A DNA stretch of 32,465 nt, taken from NCBI GenBank assembly GCA_026126105.1, contig JAHCJV010000071.1:1-32465 (forward strand), read 5' to 3'. Each line of letters begins with the position of its first letter. Positions within the stretch are counted from its first letter, which is position 1. Made by a program: the position numbers and the translations under genes. The notes below the pieces were generated by a model. That model saw only the letters and a program-made list of their open reading frames with translations. It was not told where the DNA came from and searched no databases. Below are positions 24,090-32,465 of the stretch, in pieces. The DNA is from Enhydrobacter sp. GTDB lineage: Bacteria; Pseudomonadota; Alphaproteobacteria; Reyranellales; Reyranellaceae.

Positions 24090-25792
24090 GGCGCGGGCTC
24101 GAAGAAGACGACGGTGCTGCGGGCGGCGAGCTTGCCGTTGGCAATCGCGGTGTGGGACGTAGCGTAGAGCTGCGTGCCGCTGGGCGTGGCGATCGCCGCC
24201 GGCTCCGTGCCGAGATTTGCTGCCATGGCGAGAATTCCGCCATCCCCCATGCGCCAGCGCACCAGCACTGCGGCGGGGCCGAGGACCTCGCTGTCGAGCG
24301 TTCGTACGCCTTGCAGGCGTGGCACGATCGACTCGTGTCGAAGTTTGAGGAGTGTTCGATACAGGCTGTCGTCGCCGCTCGGCGGGACTCGGCTGCGCTC
24401 GAAGGTTTCGCGGGCGTTAGGATCGGGGATGTCCTCGCCGCCGAAGCGCGTGAAGCTCGCGAACTCGCGGCGGCGTCCCTCCCGCACGGCATCGGCCAGA
24501 TCGCCGGTATAGTCTGTAAAGAACTGGAACGGCGTTTGGGCCATCCGCTCCTCACCCATAAACACCAGCGGGATGTTCGGACTGAGCAGCTGCAGTGCGA
24601 TGGCGGCCTTCAGGGCGTCGGGGTCGGCGAGGGCAGTCAGCCTATCGCCGAATGCGCGATTGCCGATCTGGTCGTGGTTCTGCAGGAATAGCACGAACGC
24701 CGTCGGCGGAAGGTCTGCGCACGGCGTGCCGCGTTTCTCGCCCTTTCGAAAGGGAGAGGGATCACCCTGGAAGATGAAGCCTTCGGCGAGCGCGCGCGCC
24801 AGCTGCCGGGCGGGCTCCCGGGCATAGTCGCTGTAGTAGCCGTCGCTTTCGCCGGTGAGCAGGACATGCAGCACGTGATGAGCATCGTCGTTCCACTGCC
24901 CGTCATAGCCGTGACGCAGGTGGTCGGCCTCGTTTCCGTCATGCTCGAGGACGAGGTGGACGTGGCGCCCCTTGTCGATGCTCCGTCGCACCTCGGCCGC
25001 CATCTCGTCCAGCCAGGTCTGATCGGCGATGGCATGAACGGCATCGAGCCGCAGCCCGTCGAAGCGGTATTCCGTCAGCCAGTAGAGCGCGTTCTCGATG
25101 AAGAAACGCCGCACCGGCTTCTGGCGGAAATCGATCGCGGCACCCCACGGCGTCTTGACGTCCTGGCGGAAGAAATCGGGGGCATAAAGGCTGAGATAGT
25201 TCCCGTCCGGTCCGAAGTGATTGTAGACGACGTCGAGGAACACCATCAGCCCGCGTTCGTGCGCCGCATCGATCAGCGCCTTCAACTCATCCGGTGTGCC
25301 GTAGGAGCGATCAGGGGCAAACGGCAACGCCCCATCGTAACCCCAATTGCGCGTACCGGGAAAATCGTTGATCGGCATCAGCTCGATTGCGGTGACGCCG
25401 ATCGCTGCCAGGCGGTCGAGGTCGCGCTGGACGCCGGCGAAGCCGCCAAGGGTGCCGGCATGCAATTCATACAGGACGGTCTCGTGCCACGGCCGGCCCT
25501 GCCATTCGGGACGGCGCCAGCGATAGTTGTTCGGGTCGACCACCAGGCTCGGCCCGTGCACGTCCTCGGCTTGTCCGCGCGACGCCGGATCGGGAACCGC
25601 CTGCCCCGATCCGAGACGATACATGTACCGGGAACCGGGAGCGGCTTCAGTCTCGACCTCGAACCAGCCCTCAGGGCGCGGCGCCATCGTTGTCGACCGT
25701 CCATCGACCTCCACCGCAACCTCTTGCTGGCCAGGTGCCCAAAGCCGAAAGCGCGTGCGGCGCCTTCCGAGATAGGTAGCTCCGAAGTTCAT
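24086..25792 (-). CDS. treZ: Maltooligosyltrehalose trehalohydrolase TreZ
   Basis: It releases free trehalose from the maltooligosyl trehalose made by TreY. The 568-residue GH13 enzyme has an N-terminal beta domain (FGATYLGRRRTRFRLWAP), then YELHAGTLGGFAGVQRDLDRL and IELMPINDFPGTRNWGYDG. FLDVVYNHFGPDGNYL, FDGLRLDAVHAI with nucleophile Asp250, LVLEHDGNEADHL with acid/base Glu283, and FLQNHDQIGNRAFG follow. The ATG at 25792 is chosen because AAGG lies 10 bases upstream; a TTG two codons earlier would overlap the glgX stop as TTGA but sits too close to that site. Neighbouring treY and glgX support the assignment. Confidence 0.95.
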   Translation of the reverse strand: MNFGATYLGRRRTRFRLWAPGQQEVAVEVDGRSTTMAPRPEGWFEVETEAAPGSRYMYRLGSGQAVPDPASRGQAEDVHGPSLVVDPNNYRWRRPEWQGRPWHETVLYELHAGTLGGFAGVQRDLDRLAAIGVTAIELMPINDFPGTRNWGYDGALPFAPDRSYGTPDELKALIDAAHERGLMVFLDVVYNHFGPDGNYLSLYAPDFFRQDVKTPWGAAIDFRQKPVRRFFIENALYWLTEYRFDGLRLDAVHAIADQTWLDEMAAEVRRSIDKGRHVHLVLEHDGNEADHLRHGYDGQWNDDAHHVLHVLLTGESDGYYSDYAREPARQLARALAEGFIFQGDPSPFRKGEKRGTPCADLPPTAFVLFLQNHDQIGNRAFGDRLTALADPDALKAAIALQLLSPNIPLVFMGEERMAQTPFQFFTDYTGDLADAVREGRRREFASFTRFGGEDIPDPNARETFERSRVPPSGDDSLYRTLLKLRHESIVPRLQGVRTLDSEVLGPAAVLVRWRMGDGGILAMAANLGTEPAAIATPSGTQLYATSHTAIANGKLAARSTVVFFEPAP

Positions 25793-25794
25793 CT

Positions 25795-27888
25795 TCAATA
25801 AACCTTACGGGTGACCACAAGGCTGCGTGCCTTTACCGTCACGGTGTCGCCCTCGAGCGGGCGTTCTGCCGCACCCGGCTCTGCACTGTCGATCAGCAGG
25901 GTCGCGCGCAGTTGCGGTGGGGGCAGCCGGAACACGCGGTCCTCCGGCGTGGGGTTGAACAGGCAGGTCAGGATCGGAACGCGGCCATCGGGAGCGGGGG
26001 CGGCCCGGCGCAGCACCATCGTGCGTTCCGCCGGATTGTTCCAGGCCTCGGCCGAGATGATCTGGCCCTGCTCATCGAACCACGCGATATCGAGCACGTT
26101 AGGGGCCGGCTGCTCCTTGCCGTGAAGGAAGTTCGCGCAGCGCAAGATTGGATGGCGGTGACGCAACGCGATCACCCGCGCCACGAAGTCCGTGAGCAGA
26201 CGGCCCTCCTCGATATCGGCCAGCGTCCAGTCGATCCACGACGTCTCATTGTCCTGGGCATAGGCGTTGTTGTTGCCGTTCTGCGTGCGGCCGAACTCGT
26301 CGCCGGCCAGCAGCATGGGCGTGCCCTGCGCGAGAAACACCGTGGCCAGCATGGCGCATTGCAGTCGCATGCGGGTTTCCTTGATGACCGGATCGATGCT
26401 CGGCCCTTCGATACCCCAATTGGCAGAGAGGTTCTCCGCGTGGCCATCCTTGTTGTCTTCGCCGTTGGCCTCGTTGTGGCGCTCGGCATAGCTCACCGTG
26501 TCGAGGAGCGTGAAGCCGTCGTGGCTGGCGACGTAGTTGATGGACGCATAGGGCCGCCGGCCGCGATGCTCGAAGATGTCGCTGGATCCCGCGAGCCTTG
26601 CGGCGAAGTCCGAGCGCTGGCCCTCGTCGCCGCGCCAGAAGCGTCGCACGCCGTCGCGGAAGCGGTCGTTCCATTCGGCGAAGCCCGGGGGATGCTGCCC
26701 GAGCTGGTAGCCACCCGGCCCGGGGTCCCAGGGTTCCGAGATCAGCTTCACGCGCGACAGCACCGGATCCTGGCGCACCGCATCGAAGAAGCCGGAACCC
26801 GAGTCGAACCCATATGTCTCGCGCCCGAGAATGGTGCCGAGGTCGAAGCGGAAGCCGTCTACATGGAATGACGTCACCCAGTAGCGCAGCGAATCCATCA
26901 CCATCTGCAGTACCCGCGGCTGCGACAGGTTCACGGTATTGCCCGTCCCGGTATCGTTGATGTAGTGGCGCGGATTGTCAGGCACCAAGCGGTAGTAGCT
27001 GGCATTGTCGAGGCCGCGGAACGAGAGCGTCGGACCGAACTCGTTACCCTCGGCGGTGTGGTTGTAGACGACGTCGAGGATGACCTCGATGCCCGCAGCA
27101 TGCAGCCGGCGCACGGCGATGCGCATGTCGTCCGCCGTTCCATCGAAAAGGTAGCGCGGCTCGATGGCGAAGAAAGCCAGGGAATTATAGCCCCAATAGT
27201 TGCGCAGGCCCTGCTCGAGCAGTCGGCGGTCCTGCACGAAAGCGTGGACGGGCATGAGCTCGACCGCAGTGACGCCGAGACTGCGCAGGTGGTCTATGAC
27301 GCCCTGGTCGGCGAGGGCGGCGAAGGTGCCGCGCTCGCGCGGACGCAAGTCGGGCCGCAGGGCGGTCAAACCCTTGAGATGCGCTTCGTAGATGATCGTG
27401 TCGGCCCAGGGCACGTTCGGCGGCCGATCGTCACCCCAGTTGAAATCCTCCGACACCACAACGCCCTTTGCGACGACTGGCGCACTGTCCCGCCGGTCGA
27501 ACGAAAGATCGGCGCGTGGCGAGTTCACTCGATAGCCGAACATCGCATCCGAGTTGCGGATATCCCCTGTCAGACGACGCGCGTAGGGATCGAGCAGCAG
27601 CTTGTGCGGATTGAAGCGGTGGCCGTGCTGCGGCTCATACGGGCCATATGCGCGATAGCCGTAGATCAGCCCGGGCCGACCAGCGGGCAGATAGCCATGC
27701 CAGATTTCGTCAGTGTATTCCGGCAGGACGAGTCGCGTCACCTCGCGCCGGCCGGCAGGATCGAACAGGCAGAGCTCGATCCGCTGGGCGTTTGCGGAGA
27801 AGACGGCGAAGTTGATGCCGAGGCCGTCGAACGTGGCACCCAGCGGATAGGCAGAACCCGCCTCCAGGCGGTCGGGAAAGGGCGGCAC
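25795..27888 (-). CDS. glgX: Glycogen debranching enzyme GlgX/TreX
   Basis: It hydrolyses alpha-1,6 branches of glycogen or limit dextrin, freeing linear dextrins for MalQ and TreY. The 697-residue protein has the isoamylase layout: an N-terminal beta domain (YPLGATFDGLGINFAVFSANA), YEAHLKGLT, VILDVVYNHTAEGNEFGP and GFRFDLGTILGRE with nucleophile Asp349. LISEPWDPGPGGYQLG with acid/base Glu385, and NYVASHDGFTLLDTVSY, follow. An open frame extends to 28053 but overlaps glgB. The GTG at 27888, two bases after the glgB stop, is preferred and gives the family's normal N-terminus; a CTG overlapping that stop is a poorer choice. In trehalose operons this gene is often called treX. Confidence 0.94.
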   Translation of the reverse strand: MPPFPDRLEAGSAYPLGATFDGLGINFAVFSANAQRIELCLFDPAGRREVTRLVLPEYTDEIWHGYLPAGRPGLIYGYRAYGPYEPQHGHRFNPHKLLLDPYARRLTGDIRNSDAMFGYRVNSPRADLSFDRRDSAPVVAKGVVVSEDFNWGDDRPPNVPWADTIIYEAHLKGLTALRPDLRPRERGTFAALADQGVIDHLRSLGVTAVELMPVHAFVQDRRLLEQGLRNYWGYNSLAFFAIEPRYLFDGTADDMRIAVRRLHAAGIEVILDVVYNHTAEGNEFGPTLSFRGLDNASYYRLVPDNPRHYINDTGTGNTVNLSQPRVLQMVMDSLRYWVTSFHVDGFRFDLGTILGRETYGFDSGSGFFDAVRQDPVLSRVKLISEPWDPGPGGYQLGQHPPGFAEWNDRFRDGVRRFWRGDEGQRSDFAARLAGSSDIFEHRGRRPYASINYVASHDGFTLLDTVSYAERHNEANGEDNKDGHAENLSANWGIEGPSIDPVIKETRMRLQCAMLATVFLAQGTPMLLAGDEFGRTQNGNNNAYAQDNETSWIDWTLADIEEGRLLTDFVARVIALRHRHPILRCANFLHGKEQPAPNVLDIAWFDEQGQIISAEAWNNPAERTMVLRRAAPAPDGRVPILTCLFNPTPEDRVFRLPPPQLRATLLIDSAEPGAAERPLEGDTVTVKARSLVVTRKVY

Positions 27889-27890
27889 AA

Positions 27891-30080
27891 TCAGCCGTCG
27901 GCACGCAGCATGATGGTGCTGAGAGGGGGCAAGGTGAGCTCGAGCGACTGCGACTCTCCATGGGCCGGAACAGGTGTCGTGGCAGCGCCGCCGTCGTTGC
28001 CCATATCGCTGCCTCCGTAGAATCGCGAATCGGTATTGGTGATCTCGCGCCATTGGCCGGTGCGGGGCACGCCAATACGATAGCTGCGGCGCGGCGCCGG
28101 AGTCATGTTGCAGACCACGAGCACTGGGGGGTCGCCCGCCTCGCTCTCGCGCAGGAAGGCGAAGACCGAGTTGGCACGATCGTCGCCGATGATCCAGCGA
28201 AAGCCCTCGGAGCTTGCATCGCGTCGGTGCAGCGCCGGCTCGCGCCGATAAAGCCGGTTGAGGTCCCGGACCAGCCGCTGGATGCCGGCATGATTGGGAT
28301 CATCCAGCAGGAACCAGTCGACCTCGCCGTCATGGTTCCATTCGCGTTCCTGCGCGATTTCGCACCCCATGAACAGCAGCTTCTTGCCCGGATGCGCCCA
28401 CATGAACCCCAGATATGCCCGCATATTCGCGAATTTCTGCCAGCGATCGCCCGGCATGCGACGGAAAAGCGAGCCTTTGCCGTGCACCACCTCGTCATGG
28501 GAGATCGGCAGGATGAAGCGCTCCGAGAAGGCATAGACCAGTCCGAAGGTCATGTCGTCATGATGATAGGAGCGATGGATCGGATCGTGCTGCATGTAGC
28601 GCAGGGTGTCGTGCATCCAGCCCATGTTCCACTTGTAGGCGAAGCCTAGGCCCAGCTCGGAGACAGGCTGGGTGACGCCGGGCCAGGCGGTCGACTCCTC
28701 CGCAATGACGATGGCGCCCGGACAGCGCTCGGCCACGACGGCATTGAGGTGGCGAATGAAGTCGATCGCCTCGAGATGCTCGCGTCCGCCGTGGATGTTG
28801 GGCACCCATTCGCCGGCGTTGCGGCTGTAGTCGCGGTAGAGCATCGATGCCACGGCATCGACGCGCAGCGCGTCGACGTGGAAGTGTTCCAGCCAGTGCA
28901 GGGCGCTCGCGATCAGGAAGCCTTGAACCTCGCGCCGTCCGAAGTTGTAAATGAAAGTGTTCCAGTCGCGATGGAAGCCCTCCCTCGGATCGAGGTGCTC
29001 GTAGAGGGCGGTCCCGTCGAAGCGGGCAAGGCCGTGCGCATCGGTCGGGAAGTGGGCCGGCACCCAATCGAGGATGATCGCCAGCCCGGCGGCATGGGCG
29101 CGGTCGACGAAGCGGGCGAAGGCCTCGGGCGAGCCGAACCGCGCGGTCGGCGCAAACAGGCCGAGCGGCTGATATCCCCACGAGCCGCCGAACGGGTGCT
29201 CGGTGATCGGCAGCAGCTCGAGATGGGTGAACCCCATGTCGACGGCGTAAGGAATGAGCCGGTCGGCCGCATCGTCCCAGGTCTTGTTGGCGCTCATCCA
29301 CGAGCCGAGATGGACTTCATAGATCGAGATCGGCGCGTCCTTGGCCTGTCTCCCGGCGCGGTCCGTCATCCACGCCTGGTCGTGCCATTCGAAAGGCTTC
29401 GGCGAGGCGACGACCGAGGCTGTCGCCGGAGGCATCTCGGTCTGGTTGGCCAGCGGATCGGCCTTCTGCGGCTGCGGCACGCCGCCCGCTCCGACGATGT
29501 CGAATTTGTAGCGCGCGCCTGGTGTGACGCGCGGCACGAACAGCTCCCACACACCTGCGGGAAAGCGCAGGCGCATCGGATGCCGACGAGAATCCCAGGC
29601 ATTGAAGTCGCCGACGACGGCGACCCGGCTGGCATTGGGCGCCCATACCGAGAAGCCCACGCCCTCGATGCCGTCCAGGATCATGGCGCGCGCGCCGAAC
29701 ACCTTGGCGAGCTCGAAATGCCGGCCTTCGCTGAAGAGATGCAGGTCGAGATCGCCGAGCAGCGGTCCGAAGGAATAGGGGTCTTCGGTCTCCTGCACGG
29801 CACCCGGCCAGGTGATGCGCAGCAGGTAGGGCCCGCGGTCGACCACGGTGCCCGCGAACATGCCATCGGGTTGCCGTGCCTCCAGCATGCCAATGGCGGC
29901 GTGGTCGCTGCGCCGCAATACCTCGACCGCCTGCGCGCCGGGCAGAAAGGCGCGGATGACCCGGCCCTCGGCAGTGTCGTGTGGGCCCAGCACCTTGAAC
30001 GGATCGCCATGGCGGCCGTGCGCGATGGCGTCGGCCTCCGGAGAGGACAGCTCCGGCCGAGCGGCCGCTTGCGCATTCAT
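27891..30080 (-). CDS. glgB: 1,4-alpha-glucan branching enzyme GlgB
   Basis: It creates alpha-1,6 branches in glycogen or in GlgE-derived alpha-glucan. The 729-residue protein has tandem N-terminal CBM48-like domains (HGDPFKVLGPH near 24 and FSVWAPNASRVAVVGDFNAWD near 143). The GH13 barrel follows, with ISIYEVHLGSW, LELLPITEHPFGGSWGYQ, ALRVDAVASMLYRDYSR with nucleophile Asp408, IAEES with acid/base Glu461, and ISHDEVVHGKGSL. The ATG at 30080 overlaps the treS-mak stop as ATGA; an upstream extension of the frame overlaps that gene and is rejected. Position between treS-mak and glgX is typical of alpha-glucan/trehalose operons. Confidence 0.96.
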   Translation of the reverse strand: MNAQAAARPELSSPEADAIAHGRHGDPFKVLGPHDTAEGRVIRAFLPGAQAVEVLRRSDHAAIGMLEARQPDGMFAGTVVDRGPYLLRITWPGAVQETEDPYSFGPLLGDLDLHLFSEGRHFELAKVFGARAMILDGIEGVGFSVWAPNASRVAVVGDFNAWDSRRHPMRLRFPAGVWELFVPRVTPGARYKFDIVGAGGVPQPQKADPLANQTEMPPATASVVASPKPFEWHDQAWMTDRAGRQAKDAPISIYEVHLGSWMSANKTWDDAADRLIPYAVDMGFTHLELLPITEHPFGGSWGYQPLGLFAPTARFGSPEAFARFVDRAHAAGLAIILDWVPAHFPTDAHGLARFDGTALYEHLDPREGFHRDWNTFIYNFGRREVQGFLIASALHWLEHFHVDALRVDAVASMLYRDYSRNAGEWVPNIHGGREHLEAIDFIRHLNAVVAERCPGAIVIAEESTAWPGVTQPVSELGLGFAYKWNMGWMHDTLRYMQHDPIHRSYHHDDMTFGLVYAFSERFILPISHDEVVHGKGSLFRRMPGDRWQKFANMRAYLGFMWAHPGKKLLFMGCEIAQEREWNHDGEVDWFLLDDPNHAGIQRLVRDLNRLYRREPALHRRDASSEGFRWIIGDDRANSVFAFLRESEAGDPPVLVVCNMTPAPRRSYRIGVPRTGQWREITNTDSRFYGGSDMGNDGGAATTPVPAHGESQSLELTLPPLSTIMLRADG

Positions 30081-32465
30081 GGCGTAATCCTCAGATCGTC
30101 GCCCAGGATGCGGATCATCAGCCGCTGCAGGCCGTGCAAGGGGATAGACAGCCATGCCGGCCGGTTGGCTGCTTCGTAAAGCAGCTCATAGGCCGCCTTC
30201 TCCAGCATGAAGAAGGCCAGCAGATCCTGGTTGTCGAGGCCGGGCAGGTCGCTAACCCCGCTGCGATAGGCGTCGAGGAAGGCCTGCTGCGCGCTGTCGC
30301 GCAGGCGCTTGACGAACTTGGCCCGGGTGGCCTCGGGCAACGGCGCGGAGGTTGGCGTCCTCGGATCGAGCGTCGTTGCGACGGCGTAGTCGAGCGAGCG
30401 CATGAGACCCGCGACGTCCACGAGCGGGCTCATCTTGGCCCGGCGCGCGGCGAGCGGCCGGCCGGGCTCACCCTCGAAGTCGATGAGGTAGGCGTCGCCA
30501 CTGACGACCAGCACCTGGCCGAGATGGAAGTCCCCGTGGACACGCGTCATCAATCCGCCTTCGCCCGATCCGGCCAGCCGTTCCAACGCCTGGATCAACG
30601 CCACCTTGTTGCCGGTCAGCGCGGCGACCGCCTTGTCGTCCTCTTCGTTCTCCCCGGTCTTGAGGGTCCCGAGGACATCGAACGCCTGGTTCAGCAGGCC
30701 TAGCGCCCGGGCGATCCAGTGCGACACATCCTTGGCTTCGGCGGTCTTGGGGGCAAAGGCCTCGTCGTCAGTGTCGCGCGCCAGCACCGTGTGCATCGCG
30801 GCGAGCTGGCGACCGATCGCGGCGGCAAAGCTCTGGTAATCTTCGACCTTGTCGGCACGAGCCTCGGCCTCGTGCGTGGCAAGATCGTCGACCGCCCGCT
30901 CGAACTGGTTCAGCGTCCAGGTCCAGCCGTCGCCCTGGTTGCGGATGAAACTCTGTGCCACCGCCAGTGAGTGACGGTCGCCCTGCTTGTCGATGCGCGT
31001 CACCTCGCCCAGCAAGGTGGGCGAGTTCGTGAAGCCATTTGCCGTCAGGTAGCGCCCCATCTCGGCTTCCGGATGCTCGCCGGGCGAAACCTTGCGGAAG
31101 ATCTTGAGCATGGCGGCGTCGTTGACGATCAGCGAGCTGTTGGACTGCTCGGCGGCCAGCCAAAAGACGTTGCCGTCGGGCTTTTGCTGAAGGACCGATT
31201 CCGCCCCCGGCATGGCCGTGAACACGATTCGGCCATCCTCCATGTCGATTTCCGCGCCGTCGGCCATTGCCTGAAGCATCTGGTGCGCGAAGGATGCGAC
31301 GGCGAAGGCGTCGGTCAGCAGACCGACCCGGCGGCCACGTCGAACGCGCGACAACGCGAGCTGTCCGGGCAAAGGTCCACTGGATTCGTCTTCCCACACG
31401 ATCGACAGCGGCATCTGCCAGCGCTGCGTGGCGCCGTCGATCCGGGTTTCGAGCTCAGCGAGCAGGAGCTCGCGGTCTCCGCCTGGCAGGCGGGTCGTGT
31501 AAGCGATGCGCGCGGACTCGATCGATTGCCCCTTGGCGGAGAACCAGCGCCGCTTGGCGAGGTAGGCCGGGAGGGCATCGCGCTCGAGAAGGCCGGTGGC
31601 CAATTCGCGCAAGCCGTTGGCCAGTCCATCGCGCAGGACCAGCGTGGCAAAATCAGGCATCGGTTCGGGCGCTGGTGTGTGCCATGAGGGGGCTTCGCTC
31701 TCCTTGGCGATAATGAACCAGTAGAATCCGTAGGGTGGCAGGGTCAGCAGATAAGTGAGCTGGCCGATAGGCGGGAACAGCGAGCCGCCGTTGAGCTCGA
31801 TCGGCACCCTGCCGGCAAACTCGGAGAGGTCGAGTTCGACCGCCTGGGGGGTGCGGGACACGTTGGCGACGCAAAGCAAAGTCTCGCCCTCGTGCTCGCG
31901 CAGATAAGCGAGAATCTTCCGGTTCTTCGGGTAAAGGAAGCGCAAGCTGCCGCGGCCGAAGGCGGCGTGGCTGCGGCGCACCGTCAGCATGCGCCGCATC
32001 CAGTGCAGCAGCGAATACGGGTCGCGCGTGGCGGCCTCGACGTTCACCGTCTCGTAGCCGTAGAGCGGGTCCTGGATGGTGGGCAGCGCCAGCTGGTTCC
32101 AGTCGGCGCGCGAGAAGCCGCCATTGCGGTCGGGCGACCATTGCATCGGCGTGCGCACGCCGTCGCGGTCGCCGAGGCGGATGTTGTCGCCCATCCCGAT
32201 CTCGTCGCCGTAGTAGATCACCGGCGTGCCGGGCATGGAAAGCAGCAAACAGTTCAGCAGCTCGATGCGGCGCCGATCGTGCTCGAGCAAAGGCGCCAGC
32301 CGGCGGCGAATGCCGAGGTTGATGCGCGCCCGCCGATCGGTGGCGTAGGTCTGCCACAGATAGTCGCGCTCCGAATCGGTCACCATCTCGAGCGTCAGCT
32401 CGTCGTGATTGCGCAGGAAGATCGCCCACTGGCAGTTGTCGGGGATCTGCGGTGTCTGGCGCATG
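30077..32465 (-). CDS. treS: Trehalose synthase-maltokinase fusion (TreS-Mak), 5' part cut off
   Basis: The visible part starts inside the TreS GH13 domain at FLRNHDELTLEMVTD. The region around MPGTPVIYYGDEIGMGDNI and GVRTPMQWSPDRNGGFS follows, then the C-terminal beta domain. From about codon 275 of the visible frame a maltokinase (Pep2-like) domain begins (ALPAYLAKRRWFSAKGQ). It includes the phosphotransfer motif HGDFHLGQ encoded near 30517-30540 and YLIDFEGEP just after. TreS interconverts trehalose and maltose, and maltokinase uses ATP to make maltose-1-phosphate, the substrate of GlgE. The catalytic nucleophile of TreS lies beyond the window, so the true start is not seen. The stop overlaps glgB as ATGA. 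Confidence 0.93.
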   Translation of the reverse strand, partial: MRQTPQIPDNCQWAIFLRNHDELTLEMVTDSERDYLWQTYATDRRARINLGIRRRLAPLLEHDRRRIELLNCLLLSMPGTPVIYYGDEIGMGDNIRLGDRDGVRTPMQWSPDRNGGFSRADWNQLALPTIQDPLYGYETVNVEAATRDPYSLLHWMRRMLTVRRSHAAFGRGSLRFLYPKNRKILAYLREHEGETLLCVANVSRTPQAVELDLSEFAGRVPIELNGGSLFPPIGQLTYLLTLPPYGFYWFIIAKESEAPSWHTPAPEPMPDFATLVLRDGLANGLRELATGLLERDALPAYLAKRRWFSAKGQSIESARIAYTTRLPGGDRELLLAELETRIDGATQRWQMPLSIVWEDESSGPLPGQLALSRVRRGRRVGLLTDAFAVASFAHQMLQAMADGAEIDMEDGRIVFTAMPGAESVLQQKPDGNVFWLAAEQSNSSLIVNDAAMLKIFRKVSPGEHPEAEMGRYLTANGFTNSPTLLGEVTRIDKQGDRHSLAVAQSFIRNQGDGWTWTLNQFERAVDDLATHEAEARADKVEDYQSFAAAIGRQLAAMHTVLARDTDDEAFAPKTAEAKDVSHWIARALGLLNQAFDVLGTLKTGENEEDDKAVAALTGNKVALIQALERLAGSGEGGLMTRVHGDFHLGQVLVVSGDAYLIDFEGEPGRPLAARRAKMSPLVDVAGLMRSLDYAVATTLDPRTPTSAPLPEATRAKFVKRLRDSAQQAFLDAYRSGVSDLPGLDNQDLLAFFMLEKAAYELLYEAANRPAWLSIPLHGLQRLMIRILGDDLRITP

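Noticed and set aside
1..32465. CRISPR arrays, insertion sequences, prophage genes, toxin-antitoxin or defence systems
   Set aside because: None was found on either strand: no spaced direct repeats, transposase or integrase motifs, or defence-type domains; almost every base is assigned to metabolic genes or short spacers.

Overview
The window is GC-rich, densely packed bacterial DNA with short intergenic gaps and many stop/start overlaps. Gene content fits a free-living Alphaproteobacterium, perhaps a Reyranella- or Rhodospirillales/Hyphomicrobiales-like lineage: Bug-type solute receptors, GMC and GST enzymes, BluB, and a glycogen/trehalose operon. That placement is inference from gene content only. 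The first ~65 bases are homopolymer-rich and unlike the rest, suggesting a contig end. No tRNA, rRNA, CRISPR array, insertion sequence, prophage or defence island was found, and no gap between genes exceeds about 215 bp.

Layout from left to right. (1) 104-4038, minus strand: a coenzyme F420 operon cofD-cofC-fbiC, covering the deazaflavin chromophore (FbiC), the guanylylated side-chain precursor (CofC) and its transfer to FO (CofD). The gamma-glutamyl ligase CofE/FbiB is not in the window. (2) 4199-6010, plus strand: two cobalamin genes, cbiB/cobD and bluB, the first divergent from cofD. (3) 6174-7438: an exported zinc metalloprotease with a metzincin-type motif, convergent with a small multi-pass membrane protein. 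(4) 7654-10901: an Fe(II)/2-oxoglutarate dioxygenase translationally coupled to a Bug/TctC receptor, convergent with a cytosine-deaminase-like amidohydrolase. (5) 10938-14286: a patatin-like putative lipoprotein followed after one base by a membrane class III nucleotide cyclase. (6) 14287-17404, minus strand: a coupled trio of GMC oxidoreductase, DUF1304 membrane protein and serine esterase. (7) 17470-18899: an NTF2/SnoaL-like protein and an isocitrate-lyase-superfamily protein, ending at a strong hairpin shared with a convergent GST. (8) 19906-32465, minus strand: six storage-carbohydrate genes transcribed right to left as treS-mak fusion (cut by the window edge), glgB, glgX, treZ, malQ, treY, each abutting or overlapping the next by 4 bases or less.

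The last block forms a coherent pathway. GlgB branches and GlgX debranches alpha-glucan, MalQ reshuffles the released oligosaccharides, and TreY plus TreZ convert linear maltodextrin to trehalose. TreS interconverts trehalose and maltose, and the fused maltokinase makes maltose-1-phosphate, the usual GlgE donor; GlgE itself is not in the window.

No convincing unknown multi-gene system was found. The best leads are the F420 operon back-to-back with B12 genes; the structured spacer and 50-codon frame bridging bluB and the protease; the lipase-cyclase pair; the GMC-DUF1304-esterase cassette; and three enzymes with altered active-site residues (cyclase, amidohydrolase, isocitrate-lyase-like protein).
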